NCBI GenBank assembly: GCA_030745875.1
Contig: JASLNT010000114.1
Location: 50,690-114,689, forward strand
Length of the DNA stretch: 64,000 nucleotides
Origin: Phycisphaerae bacterium
GTDB taxonomy: Bacteria; Planctomycetota; Phycisphaerae; SM23-33
Reading direction: 5' to 3'
Position 1 is the stretch's first letter, and each line of letters opens with the position of its first letter. The notes under the pieces were generated by a model, which ran no database searches, was not told where the DNA came from, and saw only the letters and a list, made by a program, of their open reading frames with translations. Made by a program: the position numbers and the translations under genes. Positions 40,281 to 48,452 of the stretch are shown here, piece after piece.

Positions 40281-41489
40281 TTACTCTTTCCGCGCCAGGA
40301 TCTCCTGGATTTCGTTGCAGTCTTTGTCTCCTCGTCCCGAGAGGTTTATCAGGACGATCTTGTCGCTATCGAGTTTTGCGGCTTGTTTTATCGCTTCGGC
40401 CACTGCGTGCGACGACTCCAGCGCGGGGATGACGCCTTCGGTGCGGCTTAGCGTTACAAGAGCGTCCATCGCTTCGTCGTCGGTGCAGTTGGTGTACTGC
40501 ACGCGTCCGGTGTCTTTCCAGTATGAGTGCTCCGGTCCGACGCCCGGGTAGTCCAGCCCGGCCGATATGCTGTGCACGTCGGCGGTCTGACCGTCTTCGT
40601 CCTGGAGCACGTAGCTCAGGCTTCCGTGCAGAACGCCCGGTGAGCCCACGCACAGCGTAGCGGCGTGATCGCCCGGGCTCATGCTCCGCCCGCCGGCCTC
40701 CACGCCCACCATCGCCACTTCGGCGTCTTCGATCATCGGTGCAAATATCCCCGCCGCGTTCGACCCTCCGCCCACGCACGCCACTATCACGTCCGGAAGG
40801 CGGTTCTCGGCTTCGAGCATTTGCGCCCGCGCTTCGCGCCCGATCACGCTCTGGAACTCGCGCACGATTGTCGGGAACGGGTGCGGCCCGGTGACCGACC
40901 CGAGAATGTAGTGCGTGCCTTCTACGCTGCTCATCCATTCGCGGAGCGCCTCGTTGCAGGCGTCTTTCAGCGTGCGCTGCCCCGACGTTACGGGTACGAC
41001 CTCGGTTCCCAACAGTTTCATGCGGAAAACGTTGAGCGACTGGCGCCGGATGTCTTCTGTGCCCATGTAGACCGCACATTCCAGCCCGAACACCGCCGCC
41101 GCCGTCGCAGTCGCCACTCCGTGCTGACCGGCTCCGGTTTCGGCGATCACGCGTTTCTTGCCCATTCGCAGGCAGAGCAGCGCTTGTCCGAGCGTGTTGT
41201 TGATCTTGTGCGCGCCTGTGTGGTTCATGTCCTCGCGCTTGAGATAGATCTTCGCCCCGCCGATCTGCTCGGTCAGGCGTTTGCAGAAGTACAACTCGCT
41301 CGGCCGCCCGCCGATCTCGCGATTGCATCGCGCCAGTTCATCCAGAAAGCTGTCGTCGGACATCGCGCTGGTGAATTCGGTGTCGAGCTGCTGCAGCGCA
41401 GCTACTAGTGTTTCGGGGACGAACTGCCCGCCGAACCGCCCGAAATATCCCTCGCCCGAGGCGTCTGGGGTATCGTTGTTGTCAGTCAT
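40281..41489 (-). CDS. trpB: tryptophan synthase beta chain
   Basis: 402 residues, TrpB1 length. Condenses indole with L-serine to tryptophan using pyridoxal phosphate. GRFGGQFVPETLVAAL is the conserved start; the PLP lysine is K95 in GAHKINNTLGQALL; KREDMNHTGAHK, ETGAGQHGVATATAAA, and GGGSNAAGIF are all present, as is the SAGLDYPGVGPEH loop and the C-terminal INLSGRGDKD. ATG 41489 is preceded by GGAG; the frame stays open 20 codons further but the extension is not conserved. It lies 92 bases downstream of the DMT transporter, and 323 bases upstream of trpA, in one direction. Confidence 0.97.
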   Translation of the reverse strand: MTDNNDTPDASGEGYFGRFGGQFVPETLVAALQQLDTEFTSAMSDDSFLDELARCNREIGGRPSELYFCKRLTEQIGGAKIYLKREDMNHTGAHKINNTLGQALLCLRMGKKRVIAETGAGQHGVATATAAAVFGLECAVYMGTEDIRRQSLNVFRMKLLGTEVVPVTSGQRTLKDACNEALREWMSSVEGTHYILGSVTGPHPFPTIVREFQSVIGREARAQMLEAENRLPDVIVACVGGGSNAAGIFAPMIEDAEVAMVGVEAGGRSMSPGDHAATLCVGSPGVLHGSLSYVLQDEDGQTADVHSISAGLDYPGVGPEHSYWKDTGRVQYTNCTDDEAMDALVTLSRTEGVIPALESSHAVAEAIKQAAKLDSDKIVLINLSGRGDKDCNEIQEILARKE

Positions 41490-41581
41490 GTCATCGGCTC
41501 CTGAAACCATATAAAGCGGTATCCTACTATCGTTGGCGGCGGCAAGCAAACCCGAAGATCGGACGCCTCCTGATGCGGGCG

Positions 41582-42502
41582 TTATTCCAAGACGTCCGGG
41601 GCGACGGGTTTCTGCGATTTCACCGCGATTATCGCTCCGCCCAGGACCAGCGCAGCAGCCGGGACTATTGTCCAGGCGGGCGTCTTTTCACCCACGCACC
41701 ACGCCATGACTCCCACGAAAACGAACTGGAACAGATTGATTATCCCCACCAACTGACCCCGCATGTGCTTGACCGAGTAGTTCAGGATCGAGTGGCCCAT
41801 CACCGTCGGGATGATCGTGAGCGCCGCAATCAGCAGTATCTCCCGAACGGACCACGACATCGGAGCCCCCAGCACGCCGAGTTCGATGAACACTCCCATC
41901 GCCAGGGCCAGACAACCCCCGAAGAAGTACAGCGGGACAACGTACAGCCAGATCGTTGCGAAATGGCGATTCCTCCGCCCGAGCGTCAGGTAGAGGCAGA
42001 ATATCAGCATCGACCCGAAGCAGATCGCGTCGCCTGTGAAGTTCTCGGCGCTTACGTGGAAATCCCACGCGCCCAGGATGCACACCCCCGCCATAACCAG
42101 GCCGGTGGCTTTCAGTTCGCCCCTGGTCACCCGCTCGCGCACCATCACAAACAGCATCAACGGAAGGACGGCGGGGACCATGTTCACTATCAGCGACGCA
42201 TTTGTAGGATTAGCCAACCGGGCCCCCATAATCCACGAAGTGAAGTGCAGGCCCATCGCGGCGCCTGCGATCATCGTCATTCGCAGATCGCCCCAGCCGA
42301 GCTTGCCGCGATGCTTTCGGAAGTCGCGGACACAAAGCGGGCTCAGCACGATCGACGCCCCCAGCAGTCGCAGACCGGTAAGCAGCATCGGCGGGGTCGT
42401 GCTGAGGCGTATGAATATGATCGCAGTAGCGCACGCCCAGACCCCGCCCAGCAGCAGCCCGATGCGCCATATCGCAAATCCTGATGAATGTTCCGTAGTC
42501 AT
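41582..42502 (-). CDS. EamA/DMT-superfamily transporter
   Basis: 306 residues with about ten predicted membrane helices in two EamA halves: WRIGLLLGGVWACATAIIFIRLS, LRLLGASIVLSPL, MIAGAAMGLHFTSWIMGARL (the conserved Gly-x-x-Phe-x-x-Trp region), ASLIVNMVPAVLPLMLFVMV and KATGLVMAGVCILGAW; then ICFGSMLIFCLYLTLG, TIWLYVVPLYFFGGCLALAMGV, LLIAALTIIPTVMGHSILNYSV and INLFQFVFVGVMAWCVGE. Substrate is not deducible; placement before trpB allows, but does not prove, an amino-acid or aromatic-compound role. ATG 42502 has AGGGAT ahead of it, and a strong hairpin (42518-42547) directly precedes that site in the leader. Inner membrane. Confidence 0.9.
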   Translation of the reverse strand: MTTEHSSGFAIWRIGLLLGGVWACATAIIFIRLSTTPPMLLTGLRLLGASIVLSPLCVRDFRKHRGKLGWGDLRMTMIAGAAMGLHFTSWIMGARLANPTNASLIVNMVPAVLPLMLFVMVRERVTRGELKATGLVMAGVCILGAWDFHVSAENFTGDAICFGSMLIFCLYLTLGRRNRHFATIWLYVVPLYFFGGCLALAMGVFIELGVLGAPMSWSVREILLIAALTIIPTVMGHSILNYSVKHMRGQLVGIINLFQFVFVGVMAWCVGEKTPAWTIVPAAALVLGGAIIAVKSQKPVAPDVLE

Positions 42503-42517
42503 TTCAAATCCCTGGTC

Positions 42518-42547
42518 CGGGCGGGTACTGTAAAGCAAACCCGCCCG
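42518..42547 (-). promoter_or_regulatory. leader hairpin before the DMT transporter
   Basis: A perfect 9-bp inverted repeat (42518-42526 with 42539-42547, 12-base loop). In the transporter mRNA it ends only about 5 bases before the AGGGAT site, so it could block or expose ribosome binding. Confidence 0.4.
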
Positions 42548-42670
42548 ATCCGCCAACGAAGATCAAATCAGTATTCGATATCCAGGGTCATAGACACCCC
42601 GTTTGGCGGGCGACAGTAAGTCGGCCTGTTCGCGACGAAGTCGCGACGCCCCCCCGTCAGGTCGTTGCTG

Positions 42671-42732
42671 AAACCTGGTTCCCGTCTTTTGTTCTTGCCA
42701 TCCCCGTATCGAGAATCGACAATCATACGCGG
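42671..42732 (+). repeat. 62-bp dispersed intergenic repeat, copy 1
   Basis: Upstream of the PEP-CTERM gene. It aligns without gaps to 45371-45432; the strongest blocks are GTCTTTTGT and TATCGAGAATCGACAATCAT followed by CGCGG. About 50 of 62 positions match. Confidence 0.75.
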
Positions 42733-42780
42733 GTTCAGGCCCGCCCCGATTGCCTGACGCTGTTGTGAAAGGGTGAAGCG

Positions 42781-43839
42781 ATGAACAGGGTGATTCAGGT
42801 TTTGTGTGTGACGGCGGTTGCGGTTTCGGGTTCGACAGCACTGGCAGCCGATATCAAGACGGTCTCGGTAGGCGACGTTGGCAACCCCGCCGACGTGCGC
42901 TACGAATCACCCGGTTACGGCGCCGTGAATTACGAATACAAAATCGGCAAGTATGAGGTGACCGTCGGGCAGTACTGCGAGTTCCTCAACGCCGTCGGCA
43001 AGACCGACACCTACGGGTTATACAACACGAAGATGTGGTCGTTTGACTTTGGGTGCAAGATACAGCGCCTCGGAGACCCGGGCGGATACACGTATCGCGT
43101 GCCCGATCCGAATCGCGTGAACCGCCCGGTGAACTATGTGTCCTGGGGCGATGCGGCGCGTTTCGCCAACTGGCTTCACAACGACCAGCCCGCCGGCCCG
43201 CAGGACCGTGACTCCACCGAAGACGGCGCCTACCGCCTGGACGGGGCGACGAGCAACGAGGCCTTGATCGCCATCGAGCGCAAGGCGGGCTGGAAGTGGG
43301 CGATCGCCAGCGAGGATGAGTGGTTCAAAGCCGCCTACTACAACCCCTCGACGGGCCTTTACTACGATTATCCCACCGGCGACACGGCGCCCGGATACGT
43401 TAACGACAGCGGCGCGCTGAGCGGGACGGGCGACCCCTTCACGGAAGACGGAACGGACCCGGGCAACTACGCGACGTATGACGGAGACGGCGGGATAGAC
43501 GGGATCGGCGGCCCGTACTATGCTACGGAGGTTGGGGAATGGGAGAATTCCTACAGCCCGTACGGAACGTTCGACCAGGGGGGCAATGTCCGGGAGTGGA
43601 ACGAGGGGATTATCATCGACTCGTTTCGCGGTATGCGGGGCGGGTCGTTCGCCTACGTTGTCCCCGCTCTGCGCGCGGTCTTCCGCTACGACGGTCCGCC
43701 GACGGATGAGAACAGCGTTGTCGGGTTCCGTGTCTCCCGGATTCCCGAGCCCGCCGCGATGGCGATTCTCATGGCGGGCGGTGTGGCGATATTCAGAAGG
43801 CCTAAAAGCGTTCGAGGACAAACCAGGACCCGCGGTTGA
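42781..43839 (+). CDS. SUMF1-fold protein with PEP-CTERM sorting signal
   Basis: 352 residues. Signal peptide MNRVIQVLCVTAVAVSGSTALAA, then a formylglycine-generating-enzyme-like (SUMF1) fold: NYEYKIGKYEVTVGQYCEFLNAV, PVNYVSWGDAARFANWLH, ASEDEWFKAAYYNP, YGTFDQGGNVREWNEG and MRGGSF…VVGFRVSRI. The C-terminus is a PEP-CTERM tail: IPEPAAMAILMAGGVAIF followed by Arg/Lys, the signal read by exosortase and placing the protein in the surface or extracellular matrix. No Cys pair sits at the enzyme positions, so sulfatase activation is unlikely. AAAGGGTG lies before ATG 42781. It is divergent from the transporter gene and converges with the peptidase gene. A matching exosortase is not in this window. 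Confidence 0.92.
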   Translation: MNRVIQVLCVTAVAVSGSTALAADIKTVSVGDVGNPADVRYESPGYGAVNYEYKIGKYEVTVGQYCEFLNAVGKTDTYGLYNTKMWSFDFGCKIQRLGDPGGYTYRVPDPNRVNRPVNYVSWGDAARFANWLHNDQPAGPQDRDSTEDGAYRLDGATSNEALIAIERKAGWKWAIASEDEWFKAAYYNPSTGLYYDYPTGDTAPGYVNDSGALSGTGDPFTEDGTDPGNYATYDGDGGIDGIGGPYYATEVGEWENSYSPYGTFDQGGNVREWNEGIIIDSFRGMRGGSFAYVVPALRAVFRYDGPPTDENSVVGFRVSRIPEPAAMAILMAGGVAIFRRPKSVRGQTRTRG

Positions 43840-43893
43840 CAAGATAACATCCGGGCCGTTACGAACCGCCGGCGATCTACCCGATCGCGACGG

Positions 43894-45246
43894 TCAGCGG
43901 ATTTGCCTGGCCCACTGTTGGAGCAGCGTTTTGTGCGACAGGCCGTAGACTTTCTTGAGCGCCTCTTCGCTGCCGACGTCGTTCTTCAGCTCGGACACCA
44001 GTTGAATGAACTTCGGCTTGCCCTTGCTAAGCAGAAACCGCGCCAAACTCTGTGCGGCTCCGTAGTATTCGAACTCGACCGGAATATTCTCCGCAGTGAG
44101 CATGGGCAGGAACTGACCGCCCTTTCCCCGCTTGACTATCTTGTGGGCCATTTGCAGGCTTCGCATCCCGCTGCCCCTGGGCACGAGCGTCGTCGACAGC
44201 ACCTCGGCGATTCCTTCGCTCAACCAGCTTGCGATCCACTTGTACTTGATATACCGCATCATGAAAGCGTGCGTCGCTTCGTGCGCCAACAGTTCATAGA
44301 ACTGCGTTTGGGCGGCGGATTTGCTGGTCGTTGTCCCGACGAACGGTCCGAGATTGACAAATTGAAACCAGCCTCGATATCCGGCGTAACCGCTGATCTG
44401 CTCGGTCATCGTCCTGGAGATATCGGAAACATCCACGCAGAATTTGACGAAGTTCCTCCGCTCCCAGAAGACGAATACGGGCAGTTTTCCGATCCAGATA
44501 TGCTCGGTCTGGGGCATGTCGAACTGCTTGCACAGTGCGGTGTAGAGTTTCTCGAAGATGCTTTTGAGTTTGGCGTCGTTGCTCTTGCTCCACGCCGAAT
44601 AGATAACAAAGTGTGCGGTTTCAATTCGGTGGGTCTTCGGGGCGATTCGCTTCATCTTCACGGCCCAGTCGTCCCTGGTCTTGATCGCCGAGGCGATCGC
44701 CTTCGGAGAGGGCGACTCGTACCGGCGCGGGCGATGGGTTTTGCTTCCGGCTCCGCCCAGACGCGGGGGCAATTTCTTGCGAGCATCGCTGTACATCGCC
44801 TTAATCCCCGCCGGGAGCGGGTCTTTGAGAGGCTCTTCCGACAGAGCCAATTCCATCTCCCACAAGGGCAGGATCAGCCCGCCGCTCTTGTCCCGATCGA
44901 AAGTTCGCATCAGGTCGCACAGCAGCGTCGCTTCAGCCAGAAAAGCATACTTCTTCGTCAGCAGGAATTTGGCGTATCCGCCCAGTTGTATCCCCTTGAC
45001 GCCTGACGGGATCTTCTCGTCCGTTATTTGGATCGTGCATTCGACTACATTGGCGGACGCAAAGGTGTGGGTGCGTTTGTTGTCTTTGAGGCTCAATCGC
45101 TGACCATCATCTCTCAGCAGCACTCCGCTGAGGGTCTGGCCTGTCGAGAGCATCGCCTTTACGCGCACTTCGGCGAGAACCGACGAAGCTCCCATCCCGC
45201 CCAACAGAACAGACACGATCACCATCGTTCGATATCCAGGTCTCAT
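43894..45246 (-). CDS. secreted HExxH metallopeptidase, peptidase MA-like
   Basis: 450 residues with an N-terminal signal peptide (to about residue 25, SVLA). An N-terminal beta-barrel-like part with TGQTLSGVLLRDDGQRLSLKD is followed by a spacer and a gluzincin-type catalytic domain: HEATH at 322-326 in LLAHEATHAFMM, and the third zinc ligand E344 in ASWLSEGIAEVL, plus YGAAQSLARFLLS. This matches the peptidase MA-like superfamily of exported proteins in planctomycetes. Substrate unknown. GGAGAG precedes the start. It converges with the PEP-CTERM gene, leaving 54 bases between the two stops, so it could be a sorting or surface-protein partner; that is only a suggestion. Confidence 0.88.
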   Translation of the reverse strand: MRPGYRTMVIVSVLLGGMGASSVLAEVRVKAMLSTGQTLSGVLLRDDGQRLSLKDNKRTHTFASANVVECTIQITDEKIPSGVKGIQLGGYAKFLLTKKYAFLAEATLLCDLMRTFDRDKSGGLILPLWEMELALSEEPLKDPLPAGIKAMYSDARKKLPPRLGGAGSKTHRPRRYESPSPKAIASAIKTRDDWAVKMKRIAPKTHRIETAHFVIYSAWSKSNDAKLKSIFEKLYTALCKQFDMPQTEHIWIGKLPVFVFWERRNFVKFCVDVSDISRTMTEQISGYAGYRGWFQFVNLGPFVGTTTSKSAAQTQFYELLAHEATHAFMMRYIKYKWIASWLSEGIAEVLSTTLVPRGSGMRSLQMAHKIVKRGKGGQFLPMLTAENIPVEFEYYGAAQSLARFLLSKGKPKFIQLVSELKNDVGSEEALKKVYGLSHKTLLQQWARQIR

Positions 45247-45370
45247 ATTCTCTCCGCCCTATGAATTTTGCTCGGGTTAACTCGATCCGGCCGGGCGATT
45301 CTAATCCGTACAGCCCGAATTGTCAAAACGGTGCGCCCGCGACATCGTCCGCCGTTTGTCCTCGCCGCTA

Positions 45371-45432
45371 TAACCTGACGCGAGTCTTTTGTCCTTGCCC
45401 CCAGCCTATCGAGAATCGACAATCATGCGCGG
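45371..45432 (+). repeat. 62-bp dispersed intergenic repeat, copy 2
   Basis: Same family as 42671-42732, exactly 2700 bases away, upstream of the small membrane protein gene. Neither copy lies in a gene. Confidence 0.75.
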
Positions 45433-45544
45433 ATCCAGCTTCCAGGTTCTTGGGTGACTCTGAAACCCGGCGTCTGGAACTTGCTGTATGGGCGGTAATG
45501 GAATTGCGTATTGTTCCCGGGGCTCCGAACTGAAAGGAAGAACA

Positions 45545-45850
45545 ATGAAGGGAGTTGTCGTCGTTCTCGGTTTGGCGATCGTTTTGGGTTTTGCGGGTTT
45601 TTACGGCGGCGGTTACACCTGCCGGTTCATCCAGGAGCTCAGGCCCGGCGCATTGCGGCGGCGTCCGCTGGCGGAAATAATCAGCGACTCCGGCGACCGC
45701 GGGGTATGGGCTCTTACCGGCGGAGCGATCGGCGTCGGGGCGGGCGCTATCCTGGGCATTGTGATTATCAGCAGCCTGGACCGCCGGAAGAAGAGATTCG
45801 CCAGACTTGCCCAGGAGGCTCAGTCAGAGGCTGACGGTCCGCAGGGATAG
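45545..45850 (+). CDS. small two-helix membrane protein, unknown function
   Basis: 101 residues: a hydrophobic N-terminal helix (~3-25, VVVVLGLAIVLGFAGFYGGGY), a 40-residue polar loop, a second Gly/Ala-rich helix (~57-78, GVWALTGGAIGVGAGAILGIVIISS) and a basic-then-acidic tail. No family is recognised. AAGGAAG precedes ATG 45545. It is a plausible real gene because of the start signal and the membrane pattern; function is unknown. It stands alone, with the 62-bp dispersed repeat upstream and the first RAYT-associated palindrome 42 bases after its stop. Confidence 0.6.
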   Translation: MKGVVVVLGLAIVLGFAGFYGGGYTCRFIQELRPGALRRRPLAEIISDSGDRGVWALTGGAIGVGAGAILGIVIISSLDRRKKRFARLAQEAQSEADGPQG

Positions 45851-45891
45851 CAATTCGTTGTCGTTGCGATCCGAGGCGTAAGATGCGGACA

Positions 45892-45922
45892 AAGCCCACA
45901 GATTGCTGTCGCTATCTGTGGG
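45892..45922 (+). repeat. REP-like palindrome, left copy
   Basis: AGCCCACAGAT and ATCTGTGGGCT form a perfect 11-bp stem around the 10-base loop TGCTGTCGCT. The identical 31 bases recur at 46585-46615. Confidence 0.92.
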
Positions 45923-46029
45923 CTGTCGTGTTTTGCATTAGATGTGCGGTTTGTTCGCGCCGTTGAGCGTTGAGAAAGTCGTTGATCGTGATGGGTCGAA
46001 CCGGTATTCTTCGGTCCGAGGCGATTTAC

Positions 46030-46566
46030 ATGTCCGCAGGGAGCAAATGGTATCACGTTAACGGAAACACTTACGGGACCTGGCTTCACGGTGACCGTCG
46101 CGGATGGCGGAGCAGGCACGGACGAGACCATTGCACCGGTGATTACAAGAACCCCCCGGCCGCCGGTATGTACGACCGCCTCGAGGAATACTCCCGGAAC
46201 ATCATGAAGGCTGAACCGGTCGTTCTGACCGTCGTTCAGCGCGGTGCGGCTTGCGATGCGATGTTGGAGAAATTCATAGCCTGCGGGGTAAAGGTGATTG
46301 CGCTGTCAGTCGGCGCGAAGCATTATCACATCCTCGCGCAATTTCCCGATGCGCGAGTGAGGCATTGGGTGGGATTGGCGAAAAAGAGTTCATCGCGCAT
46401 CCTGGGCAAGTTCGGTTTGCCCGGGCGCGTCTGGGCGCGAAAGTGTCGGGCGCTGCCTATTGTCGATCGCTCACATCAGGTCAATACGTTTGAGTACATA
46501 CTCGCACATCGTCAGCAGGGCTCGCGGGTATGGACGTTTAGAGATGGTCCGCTGGAGACCGGATGA
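46030..46566 (+). CDS. REP-associated tyrosine transposase (RAYT, Y1 HUH family)
   Basis: 178 residues. The HUH pair is H98-Y-H100 in VGAKHYHILAQFPD; the catalytic tyrosine candidate is Y156 in VNTFEYILAH, followed by RQQGSRVW, matching the Y-I-x-x-N/H…G-x-V-W layout of TnpA_REP proteins. HWVGLAKKSSSRIL is the family's helix between the two. The N-terminus WYHVNGNTYGTWLHGDRRGW and GDYKNPPAAG match a RAYT subgroup I associate with planctomycetes (from memory). Such proteins cut and rejoin REP palindromes as single strands. Start 46030 has GAGGCG 6 bases upstream; an in-frame TTG at 45970 would add 20 residues. No frameshift is seen. Identical palindromes flank the gene. Confidence 0.82.
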   Translation: MSAGSKWYHVNGNTYGTWLHGDRRGWRSRHGRDHCTGDYKNPPAAGMYDRLEEYSRNIMKAEPVVLTVVQRGAACDAMLEKFIACGVKVIALSVGAKHYHILAQFPDARVRHWVGLAKKSSSRILGKFGLPGRVWARKCRALPIVDRSHQVNTFEYILAHRQQGSRVWTFRDGPLETG

Positions 46567-46584
46567 CCGAACCGAACTGCACGG

Positions 46585-46615
46585 AAGCCCACAGATTGCT
46601 GTCGCTATCTGTGGG
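46585..46615 (+). repeat. REP-like palindrome, right copy
   Basis: Same 31 bases as 45892-45922. Here the stem is followed by TTTTGG, so it may also act as the transposase gene's terminator. Confidence 0.92.
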
Positions 46616-46736
46616 TTTTGGGACCGGATTGGCGCCGGGGCGCAAGGCGATTGTCAGGCGTTTGGATCGGGCGGTTCGTTCTGACGGGGATCTGTTGGAC
46701 GCCTTCGGCGCCGGCGCGTCGCACCGCAAGCGCGGT

Positions 46737-48452
46737 TCACTTGTCGTACAGGTATTTGTAAATCAGTTTTGCGTCGATCATGCTTGAGTTGCGCAAGTCG
46801 GTTCTTTCGCGGACGGAGCTGATTTTTCCCGACAGGAGCGAGTTCTTGTAGTAACTGTCACAGACTATTTCACCGGCGGCGGCGATCGAATCGTAAATGT
46901 ACCCGTTGTCAATCGCCATGAGCTTATCGCCGCCGGCCAGCACGATGGAATTATACAGGTATCCGTTACTGACAATCTTGCCCTGGACCAGGACAATCGA
47001 ATTGTAGATATACCCGTCGTGCACGTAGAAATCTCCCGTGACGATGATAATGCTCTTGTTGATTACGCCCTTGATCTCCAGGTTGCCGTGAACCGCTACA
47101 ACCGCCTCACCGAGGCTGCCGGGCGAATCTGAGCCGACATAACGCGTGCGATAGAGTCGCCCGGCGCCCTTCTTTGTAATCGGAAGTTTCCCGGCTGCGT
47201 CGGGGCTGAGGAGTTTCTTTGTATCGCACGGAAAGCCCTCCAACTTCGACAGGCCCTCAACCATCGCATTTGTCTTATCGAGCAGCTTCTTCCAGTTTTC
47301 CTGCTTCCCGGCGGCCAGTTCGGCGGCGGCTTGGAAAACCGGACCGCTGACCTTCGGCGGTTCGGTTCGCGGGATGATCCTCTTATTCATCGCCAGCAAA
47401 GCGGCGGCGGCGTGTTTGCGATCGGATCGATTGCCTTCGGCGACGATATTCCTCAGTATCGGTTCGGCCGATTCGAAGCGCAGCGTCTTCATGCCGTAGA
47501 GAGCGTAAGCCCTTACGGTTCTGTCGGGATCGTTAAGAAGCTTGACGATAGCCTTCTCCGGTCCCTTGCGCTTCGAACTGAAGTACTTGACGGCTTCGAG
47601 GCGCAGGACCGCGTCTTTGGACGACAAGTGGGCGGTCATCTCGGCCAGGATATCAACGCCCTTCTTGCCCAGCATTCGAAATGCGGCGGCCCGGACGTTG
47701 GGCGATGTGTGCGTGGTCAGATTTCTTATTTCATCGGTTTTCAGCATGTCCATCAGCTTTGTTTCGGATCGGCTGACCTCGTTGCGGACCCAGGTGTCGG
47801 AATCGCCGGCCAGTTTGATGATCTTCAGGGCGTAGGGCTGGACCAGCGAGGTCTTGAGCGCCAGCAGCCCCCATATGGCGCGTTTGCGCAGATGGTGGGA
47901 CTTGTGGTCCAGGAATTCTGCGAGCATCGGTGCGGCTTCTTTTCCGGGCAGCGTGTTAATCAGATGCATCGCCGCCGATTGCGAAGTGAAGTCCGGTCTG
48001 TCGAGAAATCTGTCGATTTCCCCCATGTTGGCTTTGTATCCGAGGGCGCTGCCGTATTCGGCGGCGGTGTGTTGAACCTGCGGGTCGCGGTCGAGCATCA
48101 GGGGAGCTATCTTGTCGGCGACGTTGGGGGCTTTGAGTTTGTAGAGGGCGAGTATGGCGTGTCTTCGGTTGAACGCCGACGGGTCGTGCAACAGCATCGT
48201 GATTGTCGGGATGAGCCTTGTGTCTCTCGTGGCCAGGATGTTGCTGATCGCACGCGATCGAACCGTGTTACTGGGGCTGTCGAGGTCGTCGAGGAGCTTC
48301 TGGAGCGCCTCATCGTGTTTTGCCCTCTTCTTCTCGACGCGCCTGGCGACCTTCTCTCGCAACTGCTTGAGTTGGTCTTCTTCTGAAGCCTTGTCATCGG
48401 CTGCGGCTGAGGCGGACAGAACCAGCGATAGTAGGATCAGTGTTTTGCGCAT
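46737..48452 (-). CDS. secreted HEAT-repeat protein with C-terminal bactofilin-like beta-helix
   Basis: 571 residues. Signal peptide (MRKTLILLSLVLSASAAA), then a charged coiled-coil-like stretch (~20-55), then HEAT repeats (~55-360) of the form LLHDPSAFNRRHAILALYKLKAPNVADKI and LLNDPDRTVRAYALYGMKTL. The C-terminus (~455-550) holds five ~18-residue units around GYIYNSIVLVQGKIVSN, GYLYNSIVLAGGDKL and GYIYDSIAAAGEIVCDS, resembling the short turns of a bactofilin-type or pseudo-right-handed beta-helix. Such a pairing suggests a structural or scaffold protein outside the cytoplasm; no catalytic motif is seen. GGGAGA precedes the start. It lies alone in the window, converging with the RAYT element. 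Confidence 0.82.
   Translation of the reverse strand: MRKTLILLSLVLSASAAADDKASEEDQLKQLREKVARRVEKKRAKHDEALQKLLDDLDSPSNTVRSRAISNILATRDTRLIPTITMLLHDPSAFNRRHAILALYKLKAPNVADKIAPLMLDRDPQVQHTAAEYGSALGYKANMGEIDRFLDRPDFTSQSAAMHLINTLPGKEAAPMLAEFLDHKSHHLRKRAIWGLLALKTSLVQPYALKIIKLAGDSDTWVRNEVSRSETKLMDMLKTDEIRNLTTHTSPNVRAAAFRMLGKKGVDILAEMTAHLSSKDAVLRLEAVKYFSSKRKGPEKAIVKLLNDPDRTVRAYALYGMKTLRFESAEPILRNIVAEGNRSDRKHAAAALLAMNKRIIPRTEPPKVSGPVFQAAAELAAGKQENWKKLLDKTNAMVEGLSKLEGFPCDTKKLLSPDAAGKLPITKKGAGRLYRTRYVGSDSPGSLGEAVVAVHGNLEIKGVINKSIIIVTGDFYVHDGYIYNSIVLVQGKIVSNGYLYNSIVLAGGDKLMAIDNGYIYDSIAAAGEIVCDSYYKNSLLSGKISSVRERTDLRNSSMIDAKLIYKYLYDK

Larger units (their letters stand above)
45892..46615 (+). mobile_element. 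RAYT/IS200-type element: HUH transposase gene between two identical palindromes
   Basis: A 724-base unit bounded by two identical 31-base copies of the same hairpin sequence, in the same orientation, with one HUH-transposase gene between. This is the organisation of an IS200/IS605-type or REP-associated tyrosine transposase element, in which subterminal hairpins are recognised on single-stranded DNA. Outer ends are taken as the repeat edges and are uncertain by a few bases. Confidence 0.6.
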
